Program-made: the position numbers and the translations under genes
Origin: an uncultured Treponema sp.
GTDB taxonomy: Bacteria; Spirochaetota; Spirochaetia; Treponematales; Treponemataceae
Assembly (NCBI GenBank): GCA_937890485.1
Contig: CALBXN010000207.1
Location: 1-11,663 of the forward strand
Length of the DNA: 11,663 nt
Reading direction: 5' to 3'
In this document: one piece after another, positions 1 through 6,540 of the stretch
How the letters are laid out: the number at the start of each line of letters is the position of its first letter
Numbering within the stretch: position 1 is the first letter of the stretch
The notes under the pieces: model-generated
Told to the model about the DNA's origin: nothing
The model's input: the letters and a program-made list of their open reading frames with translations, nothing else
Databases searched by the model: none

Positions 1-2
1 AC

Positions 3-71
3 AGTGTAAAACATATTGATCCAACTGCTTTTGAAGGAACTGGTGTAAAACTACCGGAAAAATTTAACTAA
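3..71 (+). CDS. C-terminal end of an unidentified protein (5' part outside window)
   Basis: The third reading frame is open from the left edge to a TAA at 69-71 and encodes 22 final residues, ending in LPEKFN. It is followed after 13 nt by a perfect terminator hairpin, which supports a real gene end. The tail contains an AFEGTG stretch that loosely resembles the AF-x-G core of BspA-type (LRR_5) leucine-rich repeats, which are common in treponeme surface proteins. Twenty-two residues are too few to assign a family, so the product is left unnamed. Confidence 0.55.
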   Translation, partial: SVKHIDPTAFEGTGVKLPEKFN

Positions 72-84
72 ATCCACCAAAAAT

Positions 85-110
85 GGCTACATAAAATAAA
101 TTATGTAGCC
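85..110. terminator. Bidirectional intrinsic terminator between convergent genes
   Basis: A perfect 10-bp inverted repeat (85-94 with 101-110, arms GGCTACATAA and TTATGTAGCC) encloses a 6-nt AT loop. On the plus strand it is followed by TTTACTTAT. On the minus strand it is followed by ATTTTTGG, from the A-run at 79-83. It sits 13 nt past the plus-strand stop at 71 and about 28 nt past the minus-strand stop at 139, so it can end transcripts from both convergent genes. The U-tracts are short, so efficiency may differ by direction. Confidence 0.75.
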
Positions 111-138
111 TTTACTTATAATTGATTCTCAGAAATTA

Positions 139-372
139 TTATAAAGAATTAAAATATAAGTCATCAGGGCAAATATCTTGACCTTCTGGCCACTCTACAT
201 TAAATCCATTTGTTTTTACAGATTTGAAATATGATATATCACTTAATTTTCCGAACCATGAACCTTTTATATATGGTTTTACATCAAATTGTTTTTCTTC
301 GCCATTATCAAATTCAAGAAAAAGAATATAATTATTTGATGGAGTTGCTTTTATTACAGTTGGTCTAAGCAT
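139..372 (-). CDS. DUF2442 domain-containing protein
   Basis: This 77-residue protein covers the whole length typical of DUF2442. It has an N-terminal beta-rich part with a LEFDNGEEKQFDV stretch (about residues 19-31), a central W-F-x-x-L element (residues 39-43), and the characteristic C-terminal W-P-E-G-x-D-I-x-P-D-x-L-Y signature (residues 61-73). In other bacteria DUF2442 genes often sit beside DUF4160 genes in a toxin-antitoxin-like arrangement, but no DUF4160 partner is visible here. The ATG at 372 is preceded by AGGAG about 9 nt upstream, supporting this start. The gene stands alone between two terminators. The molecular function of the family is not established, and a DNA- or partner-binding role would be inference. 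Confidence 0.85.
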   Translation of the reverse strand: MLRPTVIKATPSNNYILFLEFDNGEEKQFDVKPYIKGSWFGKLSDISYFKSVKTNGFNVEWPEGQDICPDDLYFNSL

Positions 373-392
373 ATTTTTATTCTCCTATGTAT

Positions 393-420
393 AATATAAC
401 ATATTTCCTATAGTTTTCCA
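393..420 (-). promoter_or_regulatory. Candidate promoter for the DUF2442 gene
   Basis: Reading the minus strand, TGGAAA (420-415) lies 16 nt upstream of TATATT (398-393), giving a plausible -35/-10 pair. The upstream operon ends in a strong terminator at 424-467, so this gene needs its own promoter. The predicted start lies only about 15 nt before the ATG, making a very short leader that barely includes the AGGAG. The assignment rests on consensus matching in AT-rich DNA and is weak. Confidence 0.3.
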
Positions 421-423
421 CAT

Positions 424-467
424 AAAAAAAGCTGTGTTCTTACAAAAATCTTTCGTAAAAACACAGC
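424..467 (-). terminator. Strong intrinsic terminator of the efflux operon
   Basis: Arms at 431-443 and 455-467 pair as 8 bp (GCTGTGTT with AACACAGC), one C/A mismatch and 4 more bp, around an 11-nt loop. On the minus strand the GC-containing base of the stem is followed directly by seven T (430-424). It lies about 24 nt beyond the stop codon of the PII-like gene at 491 and marks the end of the efflux transcript. Confidence 0.88.
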
Positions 468-490
468 CTTTTGGTTTTCGTAAATAAATC

Positions 491-778
491 TTATCTAACT
501 TCGGCGTCGCTTACAAAACAAGCAACTCCTTCACCGATGTATTCTTTTCGTAGGTCTTCTAAAATTGTAAGAATGATTTGTTCTTCATCTTCTGAGCAGA
601 ATATTATGTACATCGTGTTAGATTGTGGCCAAATTGAATCTCCCATTTTTGGTTCTGAAAAGCCTTTCCCAAAAACAACAGGGATTTTTGTGTAACATTT
701 GCCTACATCTTTTTCTGCACACTTTTGAATAAAATCATCATCAATTGATTGGCTAAAAATAATTTCCATTCGTTTCAT
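491..778 (-). CDS. PII/CutA-like transporter-associated protein (PG0541-type)
   Basis: This is a small 95-residue cytoplasmic protein without signal peptide or membrane segment. Its layout fits a PII/CutA-like ferredoxin fold: beta strand MKRMEIIFS, a helix (about 13-22), a long loop with GKCYTKIPVVFGKGFSEPKMGDSIWP (about 26-51) in the place of the PII T-loop, strand TMYIIFCS (55-62), a helix (64-78) and a final strand. Similar proteins encoded next to RND pumps are annotated as PG0541-family transporter-associated proteins; I recognise the family by pattern only. The start is supported by GATAGAGG about 6 nt upstream of the ATG, overlapping the stop codon of the pump gene, so the two are co-transcribed and probably translationally coupled. 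It is the last gene before the operon terminator. A role in sensing a ligand or modulating the pump is inference from gene position. Confidence 0.75.
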   Translation of the reverse strand: MKRMEIIFSQSIDDDFIQKCAEKDVGKCYTKIPVVFGKGFSEPKMGDSIWPQSNTMYIIFCSEDEEQIILTILEDLRKEYIGEGVACFVSDAEVR

Positions 779-787
779 ATAAAACCT

Positions 788-3700
788 CTATCGTTTTTCG
801 TATTTTTCGATGGCTGCTAATCTTTTTTTTTCACCTCTTCTGTTAAAAATATAATAAAGAGTTGGCATCAAGAAAAGTGTCATCAGTGTTCCAAATGTTA
901 GTCCACCAAAAACTGTTTGTCCGATAGGCTGAACCATTTCAGAGCCTTCACCAGGGAAGAATGCCATCGGAACAAGTGAAAGTACAGTTGTTAAAGTTGT
1001 CATTAAGATTGGGCGTAAACGATTTTTTGCTGCATTTACACAGGCATCTTCAAGACTTTGTCCACGTTTTCTTAAAAGGTTTGTGTAGTCAACTAAAACG
1101 ATACCGTTATTTACGATAATTCCTACCAAAATCAAAAGTCCAACAGCCGTAATTACACTAAATGAAATTCCTGTTATCAAATAAATTGCAACAATACCAA
1201 TAACTGAAAGTGGAATTGTAAAGATAACGATGAATGGATCTTTGAAAGATTCAAACTGACTTGCCATAACTGCAAAAACTAAAACAACTGCCATAAGAAT
1301 GATAACTGCAAATTCACTTAAAGCGTCCATTAATTCTTTGTTACTTCCGGCATAAGAAATTGAAACATTTTCATCTTGAGGAAGGTTCTCTTTAATCACT
1401 TTTTCAACTTGTTCTTGTACAACTGAAATTGAAATTTTTGGATTAGCGTTTGCAGTTACGTGAATAATTCGTGTCTGGTTTTCACGATTGATTGCAACTG
1501 GCGAAGTTGATTCTCTGTAAGTTGCAAAGTTTGCAAGTGGAATTCTTTGTCCGCTAGAATTTGTAACAAAAATTTGTTCAAGGTCTGTAAGTTTTGAACG
1601 GTCTGCTTCGTCAAGCCCAATTACAATATCAATTTCGGAGCCTCCATCTTGGTATCTACTTGCTGTAACTCCATTGATATTTGCTTTAATTTCATTACTA
1701 ACAGAATAAATGTTTAATCCTAGATTGTACATTCTTTCTCTGTCTACAATGATATCAACTTGAGGAAGTCCATCTTCCATATCACTTGTTGGTTCTGTTA
1801 CGTATTCAGAAGCTTTATTTTTTAAGATAGAAATAATTTCTTCAGATGTAGATTTTGCAAGTGCTAAATCATCACTTTTAATAATGATATCTACATTGTT
1901 ACTTCCCATTAACATTCCACTGTTTCCAAATGAAAAATTTGCTCCCGGAAACTGTGAAAAATATTTTCTAAGTTTTTCTTTTGCTGTAACATCACTATCG
2001 TAGCCTTCAAGGCGTTCTGAAAAAGGAAACAATTTAATAGTTAAGGTTCCTGAGTTTGTACCAGAACCTCCAAACAGTCCAGAACTTCCTGTAGAAATAG
2101 TTGTTGTTTGTATTCCTTTAATTTCTTGTAAGGCGATGGTTTCCATTTGTCTTAGAACTTCATCTGTTACTTCCAGTTTTGTTCCTTTTGGCATTTCAAC
2201 TTGAACTGAAACATTGTTTGATGCTTCTCCTGGCATAAATACAAATCCAATTTTTGGGATTAACATAAAAGAAAGAATTAGTAACACAAGAATACAAATT
2301 AAAAAAAGTGCTTTATGATGCAATACCCATTTTACTAATTTTGCATATCCCTTATCCATTGCATTAAAAAATCTTGCCATTGCATTATCAATCATTGCAA
2401 GTTTGCCTTCTTTGCGTCTTCCGGCAACATTATTGATTTTTAGATATTTTGATGCTAAAACAGGAACAAGAATGATTGCAACTGCTAAAGAACAAACCAA
2501 TGAAAAAACAATAGTGAATGTTAATCCAGAAAAGATTTGTCCTACCATTCCAAGATTTCCTGAGAACATAACTAATGGTAAGAAAACACAAATTGTTGTT
2601 AATGTACTTGATGTAATTGCACTTATCATTTCTTGTGAACCTAAAACTGCTGCAACTGATGGTTTTGCACCTCGTTCACGATAACTGTAGATATTTTCCA
2701 AAATAACGATAGAGTTATCCACAAGCATACCGACACCAAGTGCAAGTCCTGCAAGTGTCATCAAGTTAAGTGTATTTCCTGTAAAGTACATAATTCCTAA
2801 AGTAATTATCAAAGAAATAGGAATTGTTAATCCAATAATCAATGTACTTTTTATACTTCTCAAAAAGATGAACAAAACAACGATTGCTAAAGTGGCTCCT
2901 TGAACAGCTGAACTTGCAACTTGTCCAATAGAATTTTCTATGATGTCTGTTGTGTTCATTGTTTCAATTAATTGAACATCTTCAGGTAAATCTTTTAGAA
3001 TTTCTGGTAAAACTTCTCGTACTTTTTCGGCAGATTGAACGGAGTTTTTTCCACTTTGTTTTTGCAAACTTAAAATTACACAAGGAATTCCGTCTTTATA
3101 TGCAAGTGAAGTTTCTGGTTTATATCCTTCATAAACATTTGCAATATCTCGTAATCTGATAGTTTTTAATTCTGGAATGCTCATTCCGTCTGTTGCTGTT
3201 GCTTTGTAAGATATTACAGTGTTTCGAATATCATCAAGGGATGAATATTTTCCTGAAGTACTAATTGTGTAATTTGTATCCCCTTGAGTAATTTGACCAC
3301 CAGAAGCTTGTAAGTTTTGTGCTCCTAGCATTTGTGCAATTTGAGTGATAGATAAAGAGTAGGCTTCAAGTCTATCTCGTGGAATATCAATAATAATTGC
3401 TTTTTCCCGTCCACCACTAATATTTGCAGATGCAATTCCATCAATTTGTTCAAGTCGAGGTTGAACTACATCTTCTGCATATTGTCTTAATTCTTCAGGT
3501 GTTCTATTTCCTGTTAAAGTTAATGACATAATAGGAAGCATAGAAGGATCCATCTTAATAATTGTAGGAGTTGTAGAATCTTCTGGAAGGTAATCTTTTA
3601 CTAAATCTAATCTATCTCTAATTTCGTTTGTGGCAGCATCTAAGTTTGTTCCATAATTCAATTCTAGCATTACCATAGATGAACCAGAAGATGATGTAGA

Positions 3701-3943
3701 GCGCAGAGTTTTTAATCCTGTGATTCCAGATAGAGAACTTTCCAAAGTTCTTGTAATTGAATTTTCTACTTCTTCAGGACCTGCGTTTGGATAACTTGTT
3801 GAAACAATGATATAAGGAATTTCCAAATCTGGATACAAATCGATTGGTAATTTTGATGTTGAATAAAGTCCTAAAGCTGTTAAAACAATAAAAATAATTA
3901 ATATTGTAGTAGGTTTTGCAACTGCTTTACTTGAAAGTGACAT
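788..3943 (-). CDS. RND-family efflux transporter permease (AcrB/BesB/SwrC-like)
   Basis: This 1051-residue inner-membrane pump has the family's normal length and two-fold pattern: TM1 near residues 11-30, a large periplasmic loop (about 31-338), TM2-TM6 (about 340-497), TM7 near 543-563, a second large loop (about 564-874) and TM8-TM12 (about 875-1032). Family signatures include KLPIDLYPDLEIP (31-43), YPNAGPEEVE (51-60) and GMLVDNSIVILENI (405-418). In TM4 the AcrB Asp-Asp pair is D409-N410, and the AcrB TM10 lysine is N945 within GIIVNNGIVLVDY. This is the variant seen in SwrC/BesB-like pumps rather than in AcrB itself. It is expected to use proton motive force to export lipophilic compounds with the adaptor and channel encoded just upstream. 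GAGG upstream of the ATG lies over the end of the adaptor gene, 3 nt away. Substrates cannot be read from the sequence. Confidence 0.95.
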   Translation of the reverse strand: MSLSSKAVAKPTTILIIFIVLTALGLYSTSKLPIDLYPDLEIPYIIVSTSYPNAGPEEVENSITRTLESSLSGITGLKTLRSTSSSGSSMVMLELNYGTNLDAATNEIRDRLDLVKDYLPEDSTTPTIIKMDPSMLPIMSLTLTGNRTPEELRQYAEDVVQPRLEQIDGIASANISGGREKAIIIDIPRDRLEAYSLSITQIAQMLGAQNLQASGGQITQGDTNYTISTSGKYSSLDDIRNTVISYKATATDGMSIPELKTIRLRDIANVYEGYKPETSLAYKDGIPCVILSLQKQSGKNSVQSAEKVREVLPEILKDLPEDVQLIETMNTTDIIENSIGQVASSAVQGATLAIVVLFIFLRSIKSTLIIGLTIPISLIITLGIMYFTGNTLNLMTLAGLALGVGMLVDNSIVILENIYSYRERGAKPSVAAVLGSQEMISAITSSTLTTICVFLPLVMFSGNLGMVGQIFSGLTFTIVFSLVCSLAVAIILVPVLASKYLKINNVAGRRKEGKLAMIDNAMARFFNAMDKGYAKLVKWVLHHKALFLICILVLLILSFMLIPKIGFVFMPGEASNNVSVQVEMPKGTKLEVTDEVLRQMETIALQEIKGIQTTTISTGSSGLFGGSGTNSGTLTIKLFPFSERLEGYDSDVTAKEKLRKYFSQFPGANFSFGNSGMLMGSNNVDIIIKSDDLALAKSTSEEIISILKNKASEYVTEPTSDMEDGLPQVDIIVDRERMYNLGLNIYSVSNEIKANINGVTASRYQDGGSEIDIVIGLDEADRSKLTDLEQIFVTNSSGQRIPLANFATYRESTSPVAINRENQTRIIHVTANANPKISISVVQEQVEKVIKENLPQDENVSISYAGSNKELMDALSEFAVIILMAVVLVFAVMASQFESFKDPFIVIFTIPLSVIGIVAIYLITGISFSVITAVGLLILVGIIVNNGIVLVDYTNLLRKRGQSLEDACVNAAKNRLRPILMTTLTTVLSLVPMAFFPGEGSEMVQPIGQTVFGGLTFGTLMTLFLMPTLYYIFNRRGEKKRLAAIEKYEKR

Positions 3944-3946
3944 ATT

Positions 3947-4885
3947 TTATTTTTCCTCAATTTTTTCTTCAGTTAGAGAAACAATATTTACTTTTGTTCC
4001 GTTGTTTAACAAAGTTTGTCCTTTTGTAACAACTTTTTCGTTACCTTCAAGACCACTTAAAATTTCTACCATATCATCAACTTTGATACCAACTGTAACT
4101 TTTTTTAAAGTAACTGTATCGTCAGGATTTACGACAAAAACACATTGTTCTTGTGAACGAGTTACTAAGGCTGTTGTAGGGATGATAATTGCATTTGATT
4201 TATGATCTGTAATAAGTTTAATTCTTGCGTACATACCAATTTTAATTTTGGAGTCTGGTGGATCAAGAATTAAAGTAACTGACATTGTTCTTGTAGAAGT
4301 ATCTAAAACTGGAGAAATTTTTGTTACTTTTGCAGTAAAAGTTTCGCCAGGATATGCGTCAAAAGTTAAAATTGCTTTTTGATTAAGTTTTATTTTAGAA
4401 ATAAATCTTTCTGGAACGCTAGTTTTAATTTCGAGTTTGTCTGTACTACTGATTCTTCCGATTGTCATAGAAGGAGCAACCATATTTCCTACAGAAGAAG
4501 CAAAAGAAGTAATTGTTCCTGAAACAGGTGCTTTTACTGGACTTGCACTATATGTCATTCCTGGGCGGGATGCGTCTACTTCTGCTAAAATTTGATCTTT
4601 TTTTACAACATCACCTACAGAAACATAAATTCTAGAGATTTTACCACTTGTATCTGGTAAAACATCTACACTAGAAACTGCACTTACATCGCCACCAAAT
4701 TCAAGGTACCCGTTTAAGTCACCCTTGTAAGATAAAAAGGCATTTACAGCAAAAACTGTTTGTTGTGTGCTTCCTTGTGGATTAAAAACTTCCTGTGGAG
4801 CTTGTGGGTTTTGTGCAGGTTTAGTACATCCCACAAAAAACAAAATTAGTAAAACTGAAAGAATAATTGAAAGAGTTTTTTTCAT
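3947..4885 (-). CDS. RND periplasmic adaptor (HlyD/BesA-like lipoprotein) lacking the alpha-hairpin
   Basis: A lipoprotein signal peptide (residues 1-19) ends in a LFFVGC lipobox, giving C20 as the lipidated residue and anchoring the protein to the periplasmic face. The two lipoyl half-motifs are clear: VLPDTSGKISRIYVSVGDVVKKDQIL (about 75-100) and PVKAPVSGTITSFASSVGNMV (about 116-136). Only about 15 residues join them, so the long coiled-coil hairpin of AcrA is absent. A beta-barrel domain (about 150-222, with RTMSVTLILDP) and a membrane-proximal domain (about 232-302) follow. At 312 residues it is shorter than AcrA-type adaptors. BesA of Borrelia burgdorferi is known to be hairpin-less, so this fits a spirochaete system. 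AAAGGA precedes the ATG and abuts the stop of the channel gene. It should bridge the pump and the outer-membrane channel. Confidence 0.93.
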   Translation of the reverse strand: MKKTLSIILSVLLILFFVGCTKPAQNPQAPQEVFNPQGSTQQTVFAVNAFLSYKGDLNGYLEFGGDVSAVSSVDVLPDTSGKISRIYVSVGDVVKKDQILAEVDASRPGMTYSASPVKAPVSGTITSFASSVGNMVAPSMTIGRISSTDKLEIKTSVPERFISKIKLNQKAILTFDAYPGETFTAKVTKISPVLDTSTRTMSVTLILDPPDSKIKIGMYARIKLITDHKSNAIIIPTTALVTRSQEQCVFVVNPDDTVTLKKVTVGIKVDDMVEILSGLEGNEKVVTKGQTLLNNGTKVNIVSLTEEKIEEK

Positions 4886-4897
4886 GATAAAATCCTT

Positions 4898-6277
4898 TTA
4901 TTTTGTAAGTTTTGTATTTATTGCAAATTCTAAGTCTAGCAATCCAGAAAGATAATTAAATTTTTCACTTGCTAAAGCTAGTTTTGCTTGATTAAGTTGT
5001 GTTTCTGCTTCTCTAACATCAAGAAGTTCTGTTGTTCCATTTCGGTATGCAATAGATGTCATATCATAAGATTTTTGGGCAAGGCTAATATTTCTATTAC
5101 TAGATTCAATTGCTGCCTTACTTTGATTTAGTACATTAACTAAATTATTGATTTTCATTTTTGCATTTTCTTCAAGACTGATAAGATTTAAATTCATCTG
5201 AGCGATATTGTCTTTCAAATCTCTCGCTTTTAAACTTGCAGAAGAAAAAGGAAGCATATTTGTGATATTCCATACAAGTGTTGCAGAAAAACTTCCTCCA
5301 TCAAACCAATTATCTTTATCTCCCCAGTCTGCTGTAATATCAGAAAGAACAGGTTGCCATCCATAACTTAAACTAATTGCAGGTGTATAAATTTGAAGAT
5401 TTTGAGCAGATTGTTGAATTTTCATCAATTCAAGATTTTTTTTGAAAAGTGAAATTTCTAAGTTATTTTCCATATACTTTTGATAAAGTTCTTCTGGATT
5501 TAAATCTACAAATTCAGGAGTGATTTCACCACTTAGTTCAATTTCTGTTCCTTGTGGAATTCCTAATAAAAATGCAAATGTATCAAGTTGTTCTTTTAAT
5601 GCTTGTTCTTGCTTTACAATCATTGGCTTTTGATTTTCGTATGTAACTTCAGTTTGTAAAAGACTAATTTCTGGAATTAATCCGTTTCTAAAATTTATTT
5701 TTGCTTGGTCAAATCGATTTTTTGCATTTGCTAAGGTTGTTTTTTGTAGATTCAAACTTTCTTGCTGAAGAAGAAGTGCATAAAACATTTTTCTTATGTT
5801 CAATTCTGTTTCTTTGTAAGTTTGCTCCCAAGAAATAAGACCAGCTTCGTAGTTTGTAAAACTTGCTCTAATTCCGTCGATAAGAGCAACGCTTAAATTT
5901 AACGAAGCGTTTATTCCTCCAACAGCCTTCCAGTAATCGCTTGGTTCTGGTTCGGTTGGTTTATACATAGGATTTATCATTGAAATAATACTATCCATAG
6001 AATTTGAATATTCGTTAGAACGGGACATTGTTCCTGTTGCCTGAACAGATGGAACTAAAACATTCCAAGAAAAGTTTTTTGCTCTTTTCTTCATTTGTAA
6101 ATCAATGTTAGCAGCTTTTAATGTTCTACTATTTTCTTTTGCGTAGTTTACTGCTTCTTCCACAGTTAAAATCATTTTTTCTGATGTTGCTGATGAATTT
6201 TCTTGTGCAAAACTCTGTGTAGAAAAAACAAAAACTGCTAAAAAAAAGATGTTTAAACAATATTTTTTGACATTCAT
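4898..6277 (-). CDS. TolC-family outer membrane efflux channel (BesC-like)
   Basis: This is a 459-residue outer membrane efflux protein with an N-terminal signal peptide, probably cleaved after A24 (QSFA|QE). It shows the internal duplication of the family: the helical stretch around RFDQAKINFRNGLIPEISLL (188-207) is echoed by SYDMTSIAYRNGTTELLDV (403-421), each followed by a long Gln/Leu/Ala-rich helix. Between them lie a beta-like segment (about 298-345) and further helices. Trimers of such proteins form a channel through the outer membrane and a periplasmic tunnel. It is the first gene of the efflux operon, with CGGAGT about 5 nt before the ATG and a candidate promoter at 6318-6346. The adaptor gene starts 12 nt after its stop. 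The family assignment is firm; the substrate is unknown. Confidence 0.93.
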   Translation of the reverse strand: MNVKKYCLNIFFLAVFVFSTQSFAQENSSATSEKMILTVEEAVNYAKENSRTLKAANIDLQMKKRAKNFSWNVLVPSVQATGTMSRSNEYSNSMDSIISMINPMYKPTEPEPSDYWKAVGGINASLNLSVALIDGIRASFTNYEAGLISWEQTYKETELNIRKMFYALLLQQESLNLQKTTLANAKNRFDQAKINFRNGLIPEISLLQTEVTYENQKPMIVKQEQALKEQLDTFAFLLGIPQGTEIELSGEITPEFVDLNPEELYQKYMENNLEISLFKKNLELMKIQQSAQNLQIYTPAISLSYGWQPVLSDITADWGDKDNWFDGGSFSATLVWNITNMLPFSSASLKARDLKDNIAQMNLNLISLEENAKMKINNLVNVLNQSKAAIESSNRNISLAQKSYDMTSIAYRNGTTELLDVREAETQLNQAKLALASEKFNYLSGLLDLEFAINTKLTK

Positions 6278-6317
6278 AATTACTCCGAAAAATAGTTTGC
6301 GATGAGAATAAATTTGT

Positions 6318-6346
6318 ATTATGAAATATAAAACAAATATGTTAAA
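6318..6346 (-). promoter_or_regulatory. Candidate promoter of the tolC-like/RND efflux operon
   Basis: On the minus strand, TTTAAC (6346-6341) and CATAAT (6323-6318) are separated by exactly 17 nt. Transcription would start near 6311, leaving a leader of about 33 nt that contains the CGGAGT ribosome-binding site. It is the only reasonable spaced pair found close to the first gene. The -35 match is poor, as might be expected of an activated or regulated promoter, but AT-rich DNA yields such matches by chance. Confidence 0.4.
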
Positions 6347-6361
6347 TTTTTGTTACAAAAA
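6347..6361. promoter_or_regulatory. Perfect 15-bp palindrome abutting the efflux -35: candidate operator
   Basis: TTTTTGT-T-ACAAAAA is a perfect inverted repeat with 7-bp arms around one central base. It touches the proposed -35 hexamer of the efflux operon at 6341-6346. Position and symmetry suit a dimeric regulator, but no regulator gene lies in the window. The outer five bases of each arm are homopolymer runs, which reduces the weight of the symmetry. Confidence 0.35.
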
Positions 6362-6485
6362 CGCATAATTTTCAACAAAAATCAATATTCTTCACACTAA
6401 ATATACTTTTTTTACCGTTTAAAGGCAAATATGTAGATGAATAAATAACAAATATTTATATATCTTTTTATACGAACACATAAAG

Positions 6486-6514
6486 ATGACAAAATCTTAC
6501 AGAAAATCTATTCT
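6486..6514 (+). promoter_or_regulatory. Candidate promoter of the arginase gene
   Basis: ATGACA (6486-6491) and TATTCT (6509-6514) are spaced by 17 nt, matching a sigma-70-type -35 well (5 of 6) and a -10 moderately (4 of 6). Transcription would begin near 6521, about 20-29 nt before the start codon. The rest of the 263-bp divergent region (6278-6540) is AT-rich, and no further gene was seen in it. Confidence 0.45.
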
Positions 6515-6540
6515 TGTAAACCTACAAATTTCATAATATA

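Noticed and set aside
1..138. Toxin-antitoxin pair formed by the gene ending at 71 and the DUF2442 gene
   Set aside because: The two genes are convergent with a terminator between them, and the visible 22-residue tail does not resemble a DUF4160 ending; the usual pairs are co-directional.
471..695. Plus-strand open frame of 74 codons
   Set aside because: It lies antisense to the PII-like gene, overlaps the arm of the operon terminator region, has no ribosome-binding site and no recognisable domain.
2403..3159. Two plus-strand open frames (2403-2684 and 2950-3159)
   Set aside because: Both are antisense shadows inside the RND pump gene, with no ribosome-binding sites; the opposite strand has a full family match throughout.
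4002..4205. Plus-strand open frame of 67 codons
   Set aside because: It is antisense to the adaptor gene, whose reading is unambiguous.
6321..6368. Short plus-strand open frame of 15 codons in the divergent region
   Set aside because: It is too short, lacks a ribosome-binding site and overlaps the proposed efflux promoter; no evidence of translation.
6278..6540. Riboswitch or structured leader in the divergent region
   Set aside because: No GC-containing nested stems or terminator/antiterminator pair was found; the only symmetry is the short palindrome reported as a candidate operator.
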